Positions 37,235 through 46,880 of a stretch of DNA of 64,000 nt are shown here, in pieces (position 1 is the stretch's first letter; each line of letters opens with the position of its first letter). The stretch lies in contig CALZUA010000003.1 of assembly GCA_945829235.1 (NCBI GenBank), positions 1 through 64,000 of the forward strand, given 5' to 3'. The position numbers and the translations under genes were made by a program. This stretch comes from an uncultured Clostridia bacterium. Lineage in GTDB: Bacteria > Bacillota > Clostridia > Oscillospirales > Ruminococcaceae. Below the pieces are notes generated by a model. That model was given only the letters and a program-made list of their open reading frames with translations. It had not been told where the DNA came from and did not search any database.

Positions 37235-38344
37235 TTATTCAGCAGTAAGCTGGAATTTAATGCGCTTTTCGGTTGCCTTGTCGAAGAGGTAAACGCTCTC
37301 GAAAGGAATGGCGAACTGAAGCTCCTCGTTAATTGCGGGAGAATCATGCGGGTCAACCTTAAGAATTGTTTTAATACCCTGAATGTCAACGTAAACGTTG
37401 GTGTTATCGCCGAGAAGCTCGGTAAGCTCAACCGCGCAGTTTATCTTGAACGCCTTGCGAACGTCCTCGTTCTTGCAGAGCTTGATTGCCTCGGGACGGA
37501 AGCCGAGAACGAGCTCCTCACCCTCATACTTGTTGACGATATCCTTGTCGGCAATAGCATAGAGGTCGATGATGTTGCCGTTGATGTTGAGCTTGCCGTC
37601 TCTTACCTTCGCGTCGATGAAGTTCATCGGAGGCTCGCCGATAAATCCGGCAACGAACATATTAACGGGGTTGAAATAGAGGTCATACGGCGTACCAACC
37701 TGCTGAATGTAACCGTCCTTCATAACGACAATTCGGTCAGCCATTGTCATAGCCTCGGTCTGGTCGTGGGTTACATAGATGGTTGTAGCGCCGGTCTGGC
37801 GGTGAATTTGAGTAATCTCGGAGCGCATGGTAACACGCTGTTTTGCATCAAGGTTAGAAAGCGGCTCGTCCATAAGGAAGATGTCAACCTTGCGGATTAT
37901 TGCGCGTCCAACCGCGACTCTCTGTCTTTGACCGCCCGAAAGCGCACGCGGGAATCTGTCAAGATAATCGGTAAGACCGAGAATTTTTGCCGTGGTGTTA
38001 ACTCTCTCTTCGATAACGTCGTCATCAACGCCCTGAAGCGTCAAGCCGAAAGCGAGGTTATCGTAAACGGTCATATGCGGATACAGCGCGTAGCTCTGGA
38101 AAACCATCGCAACGCCGCGCTCACGCGGGCCCTTTTCGTTAACTCTCTCGCCGTTAATGAAGAAATCACCCTTGCTGATGTTTTCAAGACCTGCTATCAT
38201 ACGCAGAGTGGTTGATTTTCCGCAACCCGACGAGCCTACGAAAACGATAAACTCGCCCTTTTCAATCTCCAGATTGAAATCGTGTACGGCGTGAAAGCCG
38301 TTCGGGTAGATTTTGTTGATTCCTCTTAATGTTAAAAATGACAT
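37235..38344 (-). CDS. ABC transporter ATP-binding protein (MsmX/UgpC-type)
   Basis: Walker A GSSGCGKST; LSGGQRQRVAVGRAI; Walker B DIFLMDEPLSNLDAK; C-terminal TOBE/OB region. Confidence 0.96.
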   Translation of the reverse strand: MSFLTLRGINKIYPNGFHAVHDFNLEIEKGEFIVFVGSSGCGKSTTLRMIAGLENISKGDFFINGERVNEKGPRERGVAMVFQSYALYPHMTVYDNLAFGLTLQGVDDDVIEERVNTTAKILGLTDYLDRFPRALSGGQRQRVAVGRAIIRKVDIFLMDEPLSNLDAKQRVTMRSEITQIHRQTGATTIYVTHDQTEAMTMADRIVVMKDGYIQQVGTPYDLYFNPVNMFVAGFIGEPPMNFIDAKVRDGKLNINGNIIDLYAIADKDIVNKYEGEELVLGFRPEAIKLCKNEDVRKAFKINCAVELTELLGDNTNVYVDIQGIKTILKVDPHDSPAINEELQFAIPFESVYLFDKATEKRIKFQLTAE

Positions 38345-38392
38345 AACGGTACTCCACTTTCAAAAAAATTCTATTCAATAACCGCGGGGCGA

Positions 38393-39229
38393 TTATTTGA
38401 GGTCGAGATTGCCAATATTGTCCATATCATCGTAGGTCTGGTTTTCGCCGCACATACCCCAGATGAAGGTGTAATTCGAGGTAGCGGTGCCGGAGTGGAT
38501 TGACCACGAGGGCGAGATAACCGCCTGTTCGTTGTGAAGAATGATGTGGCGGGTTTCCTTGGGCTGTCCCATCATGTGGAACACGATGTTGTCGCCGGGA
38601 ACCTCAAAATAGAAGTAAACTTCCATTCTTCTCTCGTGGGTGTGGGAGGGCATTGTGTTCCAGCTGTTGCCGGGAGCAAGCTCCGTCATACCCATAGCGA
38701 GCTGACAGCTTTCGCAGACAGCGGGGTTAACATACTGGTTAACAACGCGCTTGTTCATATTCTCGTCAGAGCCGAGCGGACGGTGAACAGCCTTATCCTT
38801 GGTGATATAAACCGTGGGATAAGTCTTGTGCGCGGGGCAGGAATTGATGTAGAACTTTGCGGGATTTGCCTTGTCGTCCGACTTGAAGACAATCTCCTTC
38901 GTTCCCATACCAATATAAATGCCGTCCTTGAAATTGAGCGGATACTCCGTGCCGTCAAGAACAACCGTACCCTTTCCGCCGACGTTGATGATACCCATTT
39001 CGCGGCGCTCGAGGAAATACTCCGTGCCGAGTTCCTTTGTAGAGCCGAGCGAAAGCTCCTTGTCAACGGGCATTGCGCCGCCTGCAATCATTCTGTCCTG
39101 ATGAGAATAGGTGAGCGCGATTTCGTCCTTAACGAAAACCTTGTCGATGAGGTAGTGCTTACGCAGGGTTTCCGTGTCATAATGCTTTGAATCATCGGGG
39201 TGATTAGCATATCTGATATCTAAAGTCAT
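38393..39229 (-). CDS. kduI: 5-dehydro-4-deoxy-D-glucuronate isomerase
   Basis: IRYANHPDDSKHYDTETLRKHYLI; NSWNTMPSHTHERRMEVYFYFEV; SGTATSNYTFIWGM. Confidence 0.96.
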   Translation of the reverse strand: MTLDIRYANHPDDSKHYDTETLRKHYLIDKVFVKDEIALTYSHQDRMIAGGAMPVDKELSLGSTKELGTEYFLERREMGIINVGGKGTVVLDGTEYPLNFKDGIYIGMGTKEIVFKSDDKANPAKFYINSCPAHKTYPTVYITKDKAVHRPLGSDENMNKRVVNQYVNPAVCESCQLAMGMTELAPGNSWNTMPSHTHERRMEVYFYFEVPGDNIVFHMMGQPKETRHIILHNEQAVISPSWSIHSGTATSNYTFIWGMCGENQTYDDMDNIGNLDLK

Positions 39230-39239
39230 TTTCTTCTCC

Positions 39240-40073
39240 TTAAATAAATTGCTTTATGTGAGCGACTGCGGCGGGGATATCCTCGCCCGTTGTGCCCTCG
39301 AAAACGAGATTTGCGTCGGGACAAACCTTTCGGATTTCGGGAATAATCCTCGAGTAATCGAAAATGCCCTTCCCCACGCCAACCTGTTTGAGCGAGCCAT
39401 CCTCGGCGATTACGCAGTCCTTGATGTGGAACACCTGAATGTTGCCGCCGAACGTTTCGAGACCTTCATGAAGGATATCGTACATCTCGCTGACGTTTGA
39501 TTTGTCGAGATAGTTGTACAAATCGAAGATAATCCTGATGTTGTCGCGACCGATAGCCTTGACCGCTCTGTCAAGCGTTTTCACGTTCCAGCAAACGTGC
39601 CCGAACGCGCCTTCCATACCGATAAAAGCGTTTTGGCTTTTAGCAAAGTCTGCAAGCTCCGAAAACGTTGATATCACGCGCTGTACAGCCTCTTCCGTGC
39701 GGTTTTGCGGGTGATAAGTCCACTTGTCGCCGTTGTAGGAACCGGTTTCCGAGCCGACAACCTCGCACCCAAGTTCGTGGCAGTGCGCGAGATAATCCTT
39801 GAAAACCGCCTTTCCGTTGGCGATTTTTTCCTCGTTCGGGTGAACGGGGTTGAAATACGCACCGATAAGCGGAACAGTCTTGCCCGCTTTCTCGAAAACC
39901 GCGCTGAACGCCTCGGCGCGCTCTTTGGTGATTGCGCCGGGCGTGTAAGCAACGTCGTCAAGGCATTTGTACGCGACAAGCTGAACTCCGGAAAGTCCCA
40001 GCTCGTCAAGCCGTTTCGCGATATTTTCCTCGCCTTTTACGCCCAAATCGTGGGCGCGAATAAACAGCTTCAT
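39240..40073 (-). CDS. Sugar phosphate isomerase/epimerase (xylose isomerase-like TIM barrel)
   Basis: GSETGSYNGDKWTYHPQNRTEEAVQRVISTFSELADFAKSQ; VFHIKDCV; EGTTGEDI. Confidence 0.85.
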   Translation of the reverse strand: MKLFIRAHDLGVKGEENIAKRLDELGLSGVQLVAYKCLDDVAYTPGAITKERAEAFSAVFEKAGKTVPLIGAYFNPVHPNEEKIANGKAVFKDYLAHCHELGCEVVGSETGSYNGDKWTYHPQNRTEEAVQRVISTFSELADFAKSQNAFIGMEGAFGHVCWNVKTLDRAVKAIGRDNIRIIFDLYNYLDKSNVSEMYDILHEGLETFGGNIQVFHIKDCVIAEDGSLKQVGVGKGIFDYSRIIPEIRKVCPDANLVFEGTTGEDIPAAVAHIKQFI

Positions 40074-41104
40074 TATCTCTGAACGCGTCCCGAAGCGTCG
40101 CCGCCTGCGAGAGTTTCAACTTCCTTGCGGGAAACGAGGTTGAAGTCGCCGGGGATTGTGTGCTTGAGGGCGGAAGCAGCAACGCCGTATTCGAGCGCAG
40201 CCTTGAAATCCTTGCCGTCAAGCAATCCGCAGATAACGCCGCCTGCGAAGGAGTCGCCGCCGCCTACGCGGTCAACGATGGGGTGAATGGAGTATTCCTT
40301 GGAGTGATAGAACTCCTTGGTATCTCTGCTGTAAATGCACGCGGACCAGCCGTTGTCGGACGCGGAGTGCGAAACGCGCAGAGAGGAGATGCAGTATTCA
40401 AAGTTATAGTCAGCAACCATCTGCTCGAAAATGGACTTATAGCCTGCAAGCTCGAGGTCGCCCTGAGTAACATCGGTGTTGCCGGGCTTGTAGCCGAGAA
40501 CGAGCTCAGCGTCCTCTTCGTTGCCGATGCAAACGTCAACGTACTGCATAAGGTTCTTCATAACCTTCTGAGCCTTTTCACTGCTCCAGAGCTTCTTGCG
40601 GAAGTTGAGGTCAACGGAAACCTTTACGCCGTGCTTCTTGGCAGCCTTAAGAGCTTCTTCGGTAAGAACAGCGGCCGCATCGGAAACAGCGGGAGTAATT
40701 CCTGTGAAGTGGAACCAGTCAGCGCCCTCGAAGATAGCGTCAAAATCGAAATCAGCCGCGGTCGCGGTGGAAATCGAGGAATGAGCTCTGTCGTAAACGA
40801 CCTTGGAAGGACGCATAGAAGAGCCGCTCTCGAGGAAGTAAATGCCGAGTCTTTCGCCGGTCTTTGCAATGTGCTTGGTCTCAACGCCGTACTTGCGGAG
40901 AGCCGCAACAGCGCACTCGCCGATTTCGTTGTTGGGAACAGCGGTTACGAACTCAGCGTCGTGACCGTAATTTGCGAGGGAAACAGCAACGTTCGCTTCG
41001 CCGCCGCCGTAGCAAACGTCAAACTCGTCTGCCTGAATAAACTTTTCGTTGTTGGGAGTGGAAAGGCGGAGCATAATCTCGCCCATTGTAACTACTTTAG
41101 CCAT
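40073..41104 (-). CDS. kdgK: 2-dehydro-3-deoxygluconate kinase (PfkB family)
   Basis: MGEIMLRLSTPNNEKFIQADEFDVCYGGGEANVAVSLANYG; VDRVGGGDSFAGGVICGL; context between eda and kduI. Confidence 0.92.
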   Translation of the reverse strand: MAKVVTMGEIMLRLSTPNNEKFIQADEFDVCYGGGEANVAVSLANYGHDAEFVTAVPNNEIGECAVAALRKYGVETKHIAKTGERLGIYFLESGSSMRPSKVVYDRAHSSISTATAADFDFDAIFEGADWFHFTGITPAVSDAAAVLTEEALKAAKKHGVKVSVDLNFRKKLWSSEKAQKVMKNLMQYVDVCIGNEEDAELVLGYKPGNTDVTQGDLELAGYKSIFEQMVADYNFEYCISSLRVSHSASDNGWSACIYSRDTKEFYHSKEYSIHPIVDRVGGGDSFAGGVICGLLDGKDFKAALEYGVAASALKHTIPGDFNLVSRKEVETLAGGDASGRVQR

Positions 41105-41128
41105 CGGTAAAATCTCCTTTATAATAAA

Positions 41129-42100
41129 TTACTTCTTTTCAACAAGGTGAATTGCAAATCCGCTGTATTCTTCAGCGAGATAGATAACGGTCATTCTGCC
41201 GTCTGCGTCGTACTTTGCGCTGTCCATATCGAACTTAACGCCCTTCTGCTGGAGCTGGAATACCGCTCTGCGAACGTTCGGAGTGGAAACGGCGATGTGG
41301 CCCATAGCGCCCTTGAACGGAGCCTTCATGCACTCAATCTGAGTACCTGCGAAAACGCTGGAGTTGCCGACCTTCTGCTCCCAGCCGAACATATCCATAA
41401 ACTTAGCGGTAGTGCTCTTTGCCTCGTCCTCGTTCTGGCAGTTGATGCCAACGTGAACGAGCTGGAAGTCGAGCATCTTGTTAACAGCCGCCTTGCAAAG
41501 CGCGGTGATTTCGTCCCACTTCTGCGCCTTGACGAGCTTGTCGGGAACAATCCACGAACCGCCACAGCAAACGATTTTCTTGAATGCGAGGTAGTTGTTG
41601 AGGTTGTTCTCGTTAACGCCGCCTGTGGGCATAAACTTCATCATCGAGTAAGGTGCGGAAACAGCCTTGATGTAAGCCAGACCGCCTGCCTGCTCTGCGG
41701 GGAAGAACTTGACGAAATCAAGTCCAAGCTCGAGAGCCTGTTCAATCTGCGAGCCGTTAGCAACGCCGGGTGCAAAGGGAACGCCCTTGTCGAGGCAGTG
41801 CTTAACAACCGCGGGGTTAAGACCGGGAGCAACGCAGAACTTTGCGCCTGCCGCGATAGCCGCGTCGCACTGCTCGATAGTGAGCACGGTGCCTGCACCT
41901 ACGAGCATATCGGGATAAGCGTCGGTCATCGCCTTGATAACCTTGTCTGCGCCTGCCGCGCGGAAGGTAACCTCTGCGCAGTGGATACCGCCGTCATAGA
42001 GAGCCTTTGCGAGATTTACCGCGTCATCGGTGTTTTCGAGCTTGATTACGGGAACAACACCCGTGCATTCGAGCTGTTCAAGAAACTTTTTGTTGTCCAT
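41129..42100 (-). CDS. eda: KDPG/KHG aldolase fused to a C-terminal VOC (glyoxalase-like) domain
   Basis: N-terminal ~210 aa: GVVPVIKLENTDDAVNLAKALYDGGIHCAEVTFR, VGAGTVLTIEQCDAAIAAGAKFCVAPG, KFMPTGGVNENNLNNYLAFKKIVCCGGSWI. C-terminal ~110 aa: LVHVGINCQNEDEAKSTTAKFMDMFGW...GHIAVSTPNVRRAVFQLQQKGVKF...GFAIHLVEKK. Confidence 0.93.
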   Translation of the reverse strand: MDNKKFLEQLECTGVVPVIKLENTDDAVNLAKALYDGGIHCAEVTFRAAGADKVIKAMTDAYPDMLVGAGTVLTIEQCDAAIAAGAKFCVAPGLNPAVVKHCLDKGVPFAPGVANGSQIEQALELGLDFVKFFPAEQAGGLAYIKAVSAPYSMMKFMPTGGVNENNLNNYLAFKKIVCCGGSWIVPDKLVKAQKWDEITALCKAAVNKMLDFQLVHVGINCQNEDEAKSTTAKFMDMFGWEQKVGNSSVFAGTQIECMKAPFKGAMGHIAVSTPNVRRAVFQLQQKGVKFDMDSAKYDADGRMTVIYLAEEYSGFAIHLVEKK

Positions 42101-42134
42101 TTCAAATTCCTCCGAATAATTTATTCAACTGAAA

Positions 42135-42890
42135 TTATCTGCCGAGCCAGCCGCCGTCAACAGCGATTGTAAAGCCATTTACATAGTCCGAAGCGGAAGA
42201 CGCAAGGAATACGGCAGCGCCCATGATGTCGTCGGGAGTACCCCATCTGCCTGCGGGAATTCTGTCGAGGATTGCCTCGCTTCTGTCAGCGTCAGCGCGC
42301 AGAGCCTTGGTGTTGTTGGTTGCCATATAGCCGGGAGCGATTGCGTTTACGTTGATGCCCTTGGAAGCCCACTCGTTTGCCATGGTCATTGTAATGCCCT
42401 TGACAGCGGACTTGGAAGCGGTGTAGGAAGGAACGCGAATACCGCCCTGATAAGAAAGCATCGAAGCAACGGAGATAATCTTACCGCCGTGTCCCTGCTT
42501 TACGAACTGCTTTGCGCAAGCCTGCGAAAGGAAGAAGAGCGTGCGGCAGTTTACGTTCATAACCAAATCCCAGTTTTCAACGCTGAAATCGATGGTGTCC
42601 TCACGCTTGATAACGCCCGCGTTGTTTACGAGAATGTCAATCTGACCGAACTTCTCGAGAGCGGTGTTGATGATGCTGTCGATGGGATCGAGGGTGGAGA
42701 GGTCAGCGCACATAAACTGGAAATTCTCCTCGCCGAGCATTTCCTGAGTTGCGGTTGAAGGAACAACGGATACGCCGAGAACCTTTGCGCCCGCCTCAAC
42801 GAAAGCCTTTGAGAAGCCCTGTCCGAGACCGGTGTCGCTTCCTGTAACGATTGCTACCTTACCTGCAAGACTGAATTTGTCAAGAATCAT
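42135..42890 (-). CDS. kduD: 2-dehydro-3-deoxy-D-gluconate 5-dehydrogenase (SDR)
   Basis: SDR motifs (TGSDTGLGQGFSKAF, LVNNAGV, SYTASKSAVKG); typical KduD in pectin context. Confidence 0.93.
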   Translation of the reverse strand: MILDKFSLAGKVAIVTGSDTGLGQGFSKAFVEAGAKVLGVSVVPSTATQEMLGEENFQFMCADLSTLDPIDSIINTALEKFGQIDILVNNAGVIKREDTIDFSVENWDLVMNVNCRTLFFLSQACAKQFVKQGHGGKIISVASMLSYQGGIRVPSYTASKSAVKGITMTMANEWASKGINVNAIAPGYMATNNTKALRADADRSEAILDRIPAGRWGTPDDIMGAAVFLASSASDYVNGFTIAVDGGWLGR

Positions 42891-42949
42891 AATGTTACCT
42901 CCATAAATTCTTGTAATTTTGTTTATTAAAGGGAAAAATCCCTACCTTA

Positions 42950-43954
42950 CTAAAAAATGCCGATTGACCGTAAAATCGTGACATACGCGAAAATCGTGAC
43001 TGTACTTATCAAGCTCGTCCACACGACAAGCTGTCCCGCAAGCTCATCGTCCGCGTGCATTTCCTTTGCCATAATCGCGCTTGCCACGGCAACGGGAGTA
43101 GCGAAAACGCCGACATAGGTTGCGAAATGCTCGCCGGCAAGCTCGGGGAGAACCGTCATCTTGAGCAACAGCGCGCCGCCAAGCCCCAAAACCGGCACAG
43201 CAACCGTTCTCACGACGGTACCGAAAACGATTTCTTTTCGAAGTCTTTTGACCGCCGAGAACTCAAATCTTCCTCCGAGAACAATCAGCGCAAACGGCGT
43301 GCAGATTGATTTCACGCTCTCAAGCGTTTTATAGAGGAACGTGACGTCCGAAATTCTGAACGACCAGCCCCACATCACGAAAAGCTCACGGATACCCAGC
43401 ACGGCGAGTCCCGCCAAAGTGCCGAGGATAAGCGGATTTTTGATAATCCCGAGGAGGATATTTTTGACGTTGATTTTGCCTTTTTGGTTGTCGTTGTTGA
43501 AAATCGAGAGCGTGACGACACCCAAAATGTTGAACAGCGGCACGCAAAATGCGCTCATAACGCCCGCCGCCGCGGCGCCCGCGCTCCCGAAAAGCGACTC
43601 TGCGAGGGGCAGTCCGATTATCGCGTAATTCGAGCGAAAAACCGCTTGAATTAACGCGCCGCGCTTGCCCGAGTCCTTAGTAAACGCGCACACAACGCCG
43701 ATTCCGATGAAGAAAATCGCAACAACACCCAAAAGCCCGTAAAGCACGAAATAGACGTTAACCTCACGCAGACTTTTGATGTTGTAGACGTTGTAGAAAA
43801 GCATCGCGGGGAGCAAAACCCTGAATGTGAGCTTGTTTCCAACGTCGAAAAATTCCTTTTTGATAAAGCCGATTCTTTTGAGAATATAACCGAGCGCAAT
43901 CAGCAGAACAATCGGCAAAACCGCGTTTGCGGCGAAAATAAAAGCGTCAATCAT
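42950..43954 (-). CDS. AEC family transporter (auxin efflux carrier-like)
   Basis: About 10 hydrophobic segments; ALGYILKRIGFIKKEFFDVGNKLTFRVLLPAMLFYNVYNI. Confidence 0.88.
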   Translation of the reverse strand: MIDAFIFAANAVLPIVLLIALGYILKRIGFIKKEFFDVGNKLTFRVLLPAMLFYNVYNIKSLREVNVYFVLYGLLGVVAIFFIGIGVVCAFTKDSGKRGALIQAVFRSNYAIIGLPLAESLFGSAGAAAAGVMSAFCVPLFNILGVVTLSIFNNDNQKGKINVKNILLGIIKNPLILGTLAGLAVLGIRELFVMWGWSFRISDVTFLYKTLESVKSICTPFALIVLGGRFEFSAVKRLRKEIVFGTVVRTVAVPVLGLGGALLLKMTVLPELAGEHFATYVGVFATPVAVASAIMAKEMHADDELAGQLVVWTSLISTVTIFAYVTILRSIGIF

Positions 43955-45357
43955 ATTCCAAGCTCGATGGGCGGGAAATATTCTTTGAGGTAGTCGCCCG
44001 TTTCCTTTATCATTTCAACAAACAGCCGTGACGCGTCGGGAACGCTCAGCTTTGAGCAAAGCGGCTGATTGACAAACGCCTCGAAAATCTCGCGGAAATC
44101 GCGGTTTTTGATGCCGCGGTACATATTCTCGATATTGAGGCAGTTCCTCAGCACAAGCGCGCTTACATTCGCGGGAAGCGGCTTTGCGGTAATCGGCTTG
44201 ACGCTGTTTCTCGAGAACACGCAGTTAGTTTCGACAACCGCACCGAGCGGCATATCGCGCATCTGCCCGACATTCGGCATATTCGCGTTGGACACAATCG
44301 GCGGGATAAGCCCGAGAAGCGCCTTCATCAGCTCGACAACCTCTTCATCGCTCTTCTTGACCTCGATTTGCTCCTCACCGTTTGCAATCCTCTCGGACTG
44401 CGCGATTTTCTCGAGCATATCCTTCTTGCGATAACTCACGGGAGTGAGGTGGTAGAGCCATTTGTCGGGGGAACTCTCGTTGTCGAGATACCAAGAGTTG
44501 TTCATAAACTCGACAAGATGCCTGTCCCCTGCCGCCGCGAGGACACCGAACCGCATAAACAGGTCCATCTTGACCTTGTTTCCGTAGAGGAACGGGTTGT
44601 CGCCGCGGAAATCCTGCGGCTTGAAGCCGATTTGCTCGCAGTAGCCCTCGTCATAGTATTTTTCTATAAAACCGGGCAGAACTTTGAGCATATCTCTGCC
44701 CTCGAAATTTGCTTCGGTAATCCAAGTGAAGTGGTTGATACCGCACGCGTCGATTTTCATCTGGTGACGCGTTGGCTTCGGTACACCGAACAGTTCAGCC
44801 GCCGCACAACAGAGAAATTCCTGCGCGTGAAAAACCTCGTGACAGCAACCGAACGCCTTGATTTCGGGGAACACGTCATAGAGCGTTTTCGTGCAAGCGG
44901 TCATGGGGTTTGTGAGGTTGATAACCCACGCGTCGGGGCAGTGCGCCTTGATTGCGCGCGCGAAGCCCTCGTAAATGGGGACGGTTCTCATTGCGCGAAG
45001 AACGCCGCCCGGTCCCACGGTATCGCCGACCGACTGGTAAATCCCGTATTTTTCGGGAAGATGAACGTCCGCTTGCATTTCATCGAACGTTCCCGGCAAA
45101 ATCGAGCAAGCCACGAAATCCGCGCCGTCAAGCGCCTCGCCCAAATCCGAGTAAACTCGGTAATCCCACTTTGAAACGGTATTCGGCGCGGCATTGATTT
45201 TCTCGCCGATTTTGCGGTTTCGCTCTGCCGCGGGGATATCGATATCGTACAGCGCAATCTCGCCGCAAAGCCCGTCCGCGAGCGCCAAATCGTTCATAAA
45301 AACGCGCGCCCAAGCCTTCGAGCCGCCGCCGATATACGCAATTTTAATCTTAACCAT
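43951..45357 (-). CDS. lplD: GH4 family glycosidase, likely alpha-galacturonidase (LplD-like)
   Basis: IAYIGGGSKAWARVFMNDLAL Rossmann start; NLTNPMTACTKTLYDVFPEIKAFGCCHEVFHAQEF (CHEV motif); pectin context. Confidence 0.85.
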   Translation of the reverse strand: MVKIKIAYIGGGSKAWARVFMNDLALADGLCGEIALYDIDIPAAERNRKIGEKINAAPNTVSKWDYRVYSDLGEALDGADFVACSILPGTFDEMQADVHLPEKYGIYQSVGDTVGPGGVLRAMRTVPIYEGFARAIKAHCPDAWVINLTNPMTACTKTLYDVFPEIKAFGCCHEVFHAQEFLCCAAAELFGVPKPTRHQMKIDACGINHFTWITEANFEGRDMLKVLPGFIEKYYDEGYCEQIGFKPQDFRGDNPFLYGNKVKMDLFMRFGVLAAAGDRHLVEFMNNSWYLDNESSPDKWLYHLTPVSYRKKDMLEKIAQSERIANGEEQIEVKKSDEEVVELMKALLGLIPPIVSNANMPNVGQMRDMPLGAVVETNCVFSRNSVKPITAKPLPANVSALVLRNCLNIENMYRGIKNRDFREIFEAFVNQPLCSKLSVPDASRLFVEMIKETGDYLKEYFPPIELGI

Positions 45358-45739
45358 TGTCTTTTCCTTTGTTCTTTATCTTTTGTTTTTTCACAAGAAA
45401 CGTGAGCAGACCCGCGATTTCTCCGACAGCAAGATACCCGAGCGGATACATCATAATTTGCGGAATGATATTTGAGAAAACCACCCATATTGCCGCCGTG
45501 AATAATGCCACGGGAATTATCGGGACAAACCACAGTTTGTTGAATTGCGCACCGATGAAAATGCCGATAAACACCATAAACAGGGGATGTATTGCATTAG
45601 TCATCAGAACCCAAACAATGGTGCATAAAAAATACACATTTGCATCATTTACCGAAGGGTTCAGTATCAGTGCCGGAAGCCCGAACATCACGACCGCCGA
45701 TAAAATCGTGCTTATGATGATTTTTTTCGATACGCTCAC
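45350..45739 (-). CDS. Small 4-TM membrane protein of unknown function
   Basis: 129 aa with ~4 hydrophobic segments; GTG start preceded by AAAAGGG; overlaps the GH4 start by 8 nt. Confidence 0.6.
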   Translation of the reverse strand: MSVSKKIIISTILSAVVMFGLPALILNPSVNDANVYFLCTIVWVLMTNAIHPLFMVFIGIFIGAQFNKLWFVPIIPVALFTAAIWVVFSNIIPQIMMYPLGYLAVGEIAGLLTFLVKKQKIKNKGKDNG

Positions 45740-45744
45740 GAAAA

Positions 45745-46878
45745 TCAGCCCTTTTCCATTCTCTTGACCTCGGTGTAGCACAGCACGAAAGGCGCAACGC
45801 CCTTTGCGTCGTTCTCGACAACAGGCTCGGAGATGTAGTACTCGAAGGTACCGTCGCGGCGCTTGTTGTCCTCGGGACCAAGACCTGCGACAAGGCAGAT
45901 TCCGCCGAGATTGAGGTCGCCGTCCTCGCTGATTGAGAGGTACTTTTTGCAGATACCGTCAAAGGTTTTTCTGCCCATTTCGGCGTACTTCTTGTCGATA
46001 ACCCCAAGCCGCGCGCCCTTCATCATCGCGTACGCAATCATCGAGCTACCGCTGGTTTCGAGGTAGTTGCCCTCTCTGCCGCCTTGGTCGACAACCTGAT
46101 AGTACATTCCGGTTTCAGCGTCGGCGTACTGCGAAATTCCGTCAATCGCCTCTGCGAAAATCTTGACAAGCTCAGCTTTCGCGTTCTCATCATCAATGTA
46201 ATCGATATTATCAACAAGCGAAATGCAGAACCAGCCGATTGCCCTGAGCCAGAAACTCTTCGAGCGACCTGTTTCCTTATCCGCCCAGAACGCGGTTTTA
46301 GAGCAGTCGCAACCGTGATAGTAAAGCTTTTTGTTCTCGTCGAACATCAGCTTTCTCACGCTTTTGAACTGGTTCACAACATCGGAGTAATCCTTATTGC
46401 CAAAGTACTTTTTGAACAGCGTTGAGAAAACCTGTCCCATATAAAGTCCGTCCAGCCAAATCTGGTTCGGGTAAATCAGCTTGTGCCAGAAGTTGCCCGT
46501 TTCGGTGCGTGGCTGTTCCTCGAGTTGGCTTTCGAGGAGGAAAATCGCCTTTTTGTACTTTTCCTTGCCAGTTTTCTCGTACAACTCAAAGAGCACCTTA
46601 CCCTCGTTTACATCATCGAGGTTAAATTTTTCCTTTGAGTAACCGCGGATTGAGCCGTCCTCGAAGACATAGTAATCGATGAATTTCTCGGCAAAATCAG
46701 CGTATTTTGCCTCACCGGTAATTTCGCTCGCGCAAAGGAGCGCGGTAATCATACAGCCGTCGATGTAGTTCCAGTGCGGCGGCTTGCCCTGTCTAATGCT
46801 TTCGATATTCCACAGCGGCGCGTCGGGCGTTGAGCCGTCGAGCAACTTGTCAATATATCTGTCAATTTTTTCGTACAT
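45745..46878 (-). CDS. GH105 unsaturated (rhamno)galacturonyl hydrolase
   Basis: (alpha/alpha)6-type sequence: NFWHKLIYPNQIWLDGLYMGQVF; KSFWLRAIGWFCISLVD; ETSGSSMIAYAMMKGARLG. Confidence 0.93.
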   Translation of the reverse strand: MYEKIDRYIDKLLDGSTPDAPLWNIESIRQGKPPHWNYIDGCMITALLCASEITGEAKYADFAEKFIDYYVFEDGSIRGYSKEKFNLDDVNEGKVLFELYEKTGKEKYKKAIFLLESQLEEQPRTETGNFWHKLIYPNQIWLDGLYMGQVFSTLFKKYFGNKDYSDVVNQFKSVRKLMFDENKKLYYHGCDCSKTAFWADKETGRSKSFWLRAIGWFCISLVDNIDYIDDENAKAELVKIFAEAIDGISQYADAETGMYYQVVDQGGREGNYLETSGSSMIAYAMMKGARLGVIDKKYAEMGRKTFDGICKKYLSISEDGDLNLGGICLVAGLGPEDNKRRDGTFEYYISEPVVENDAKGVAPFVLCYTEVKRMEKG

Positions 46879-46880
46879 TC

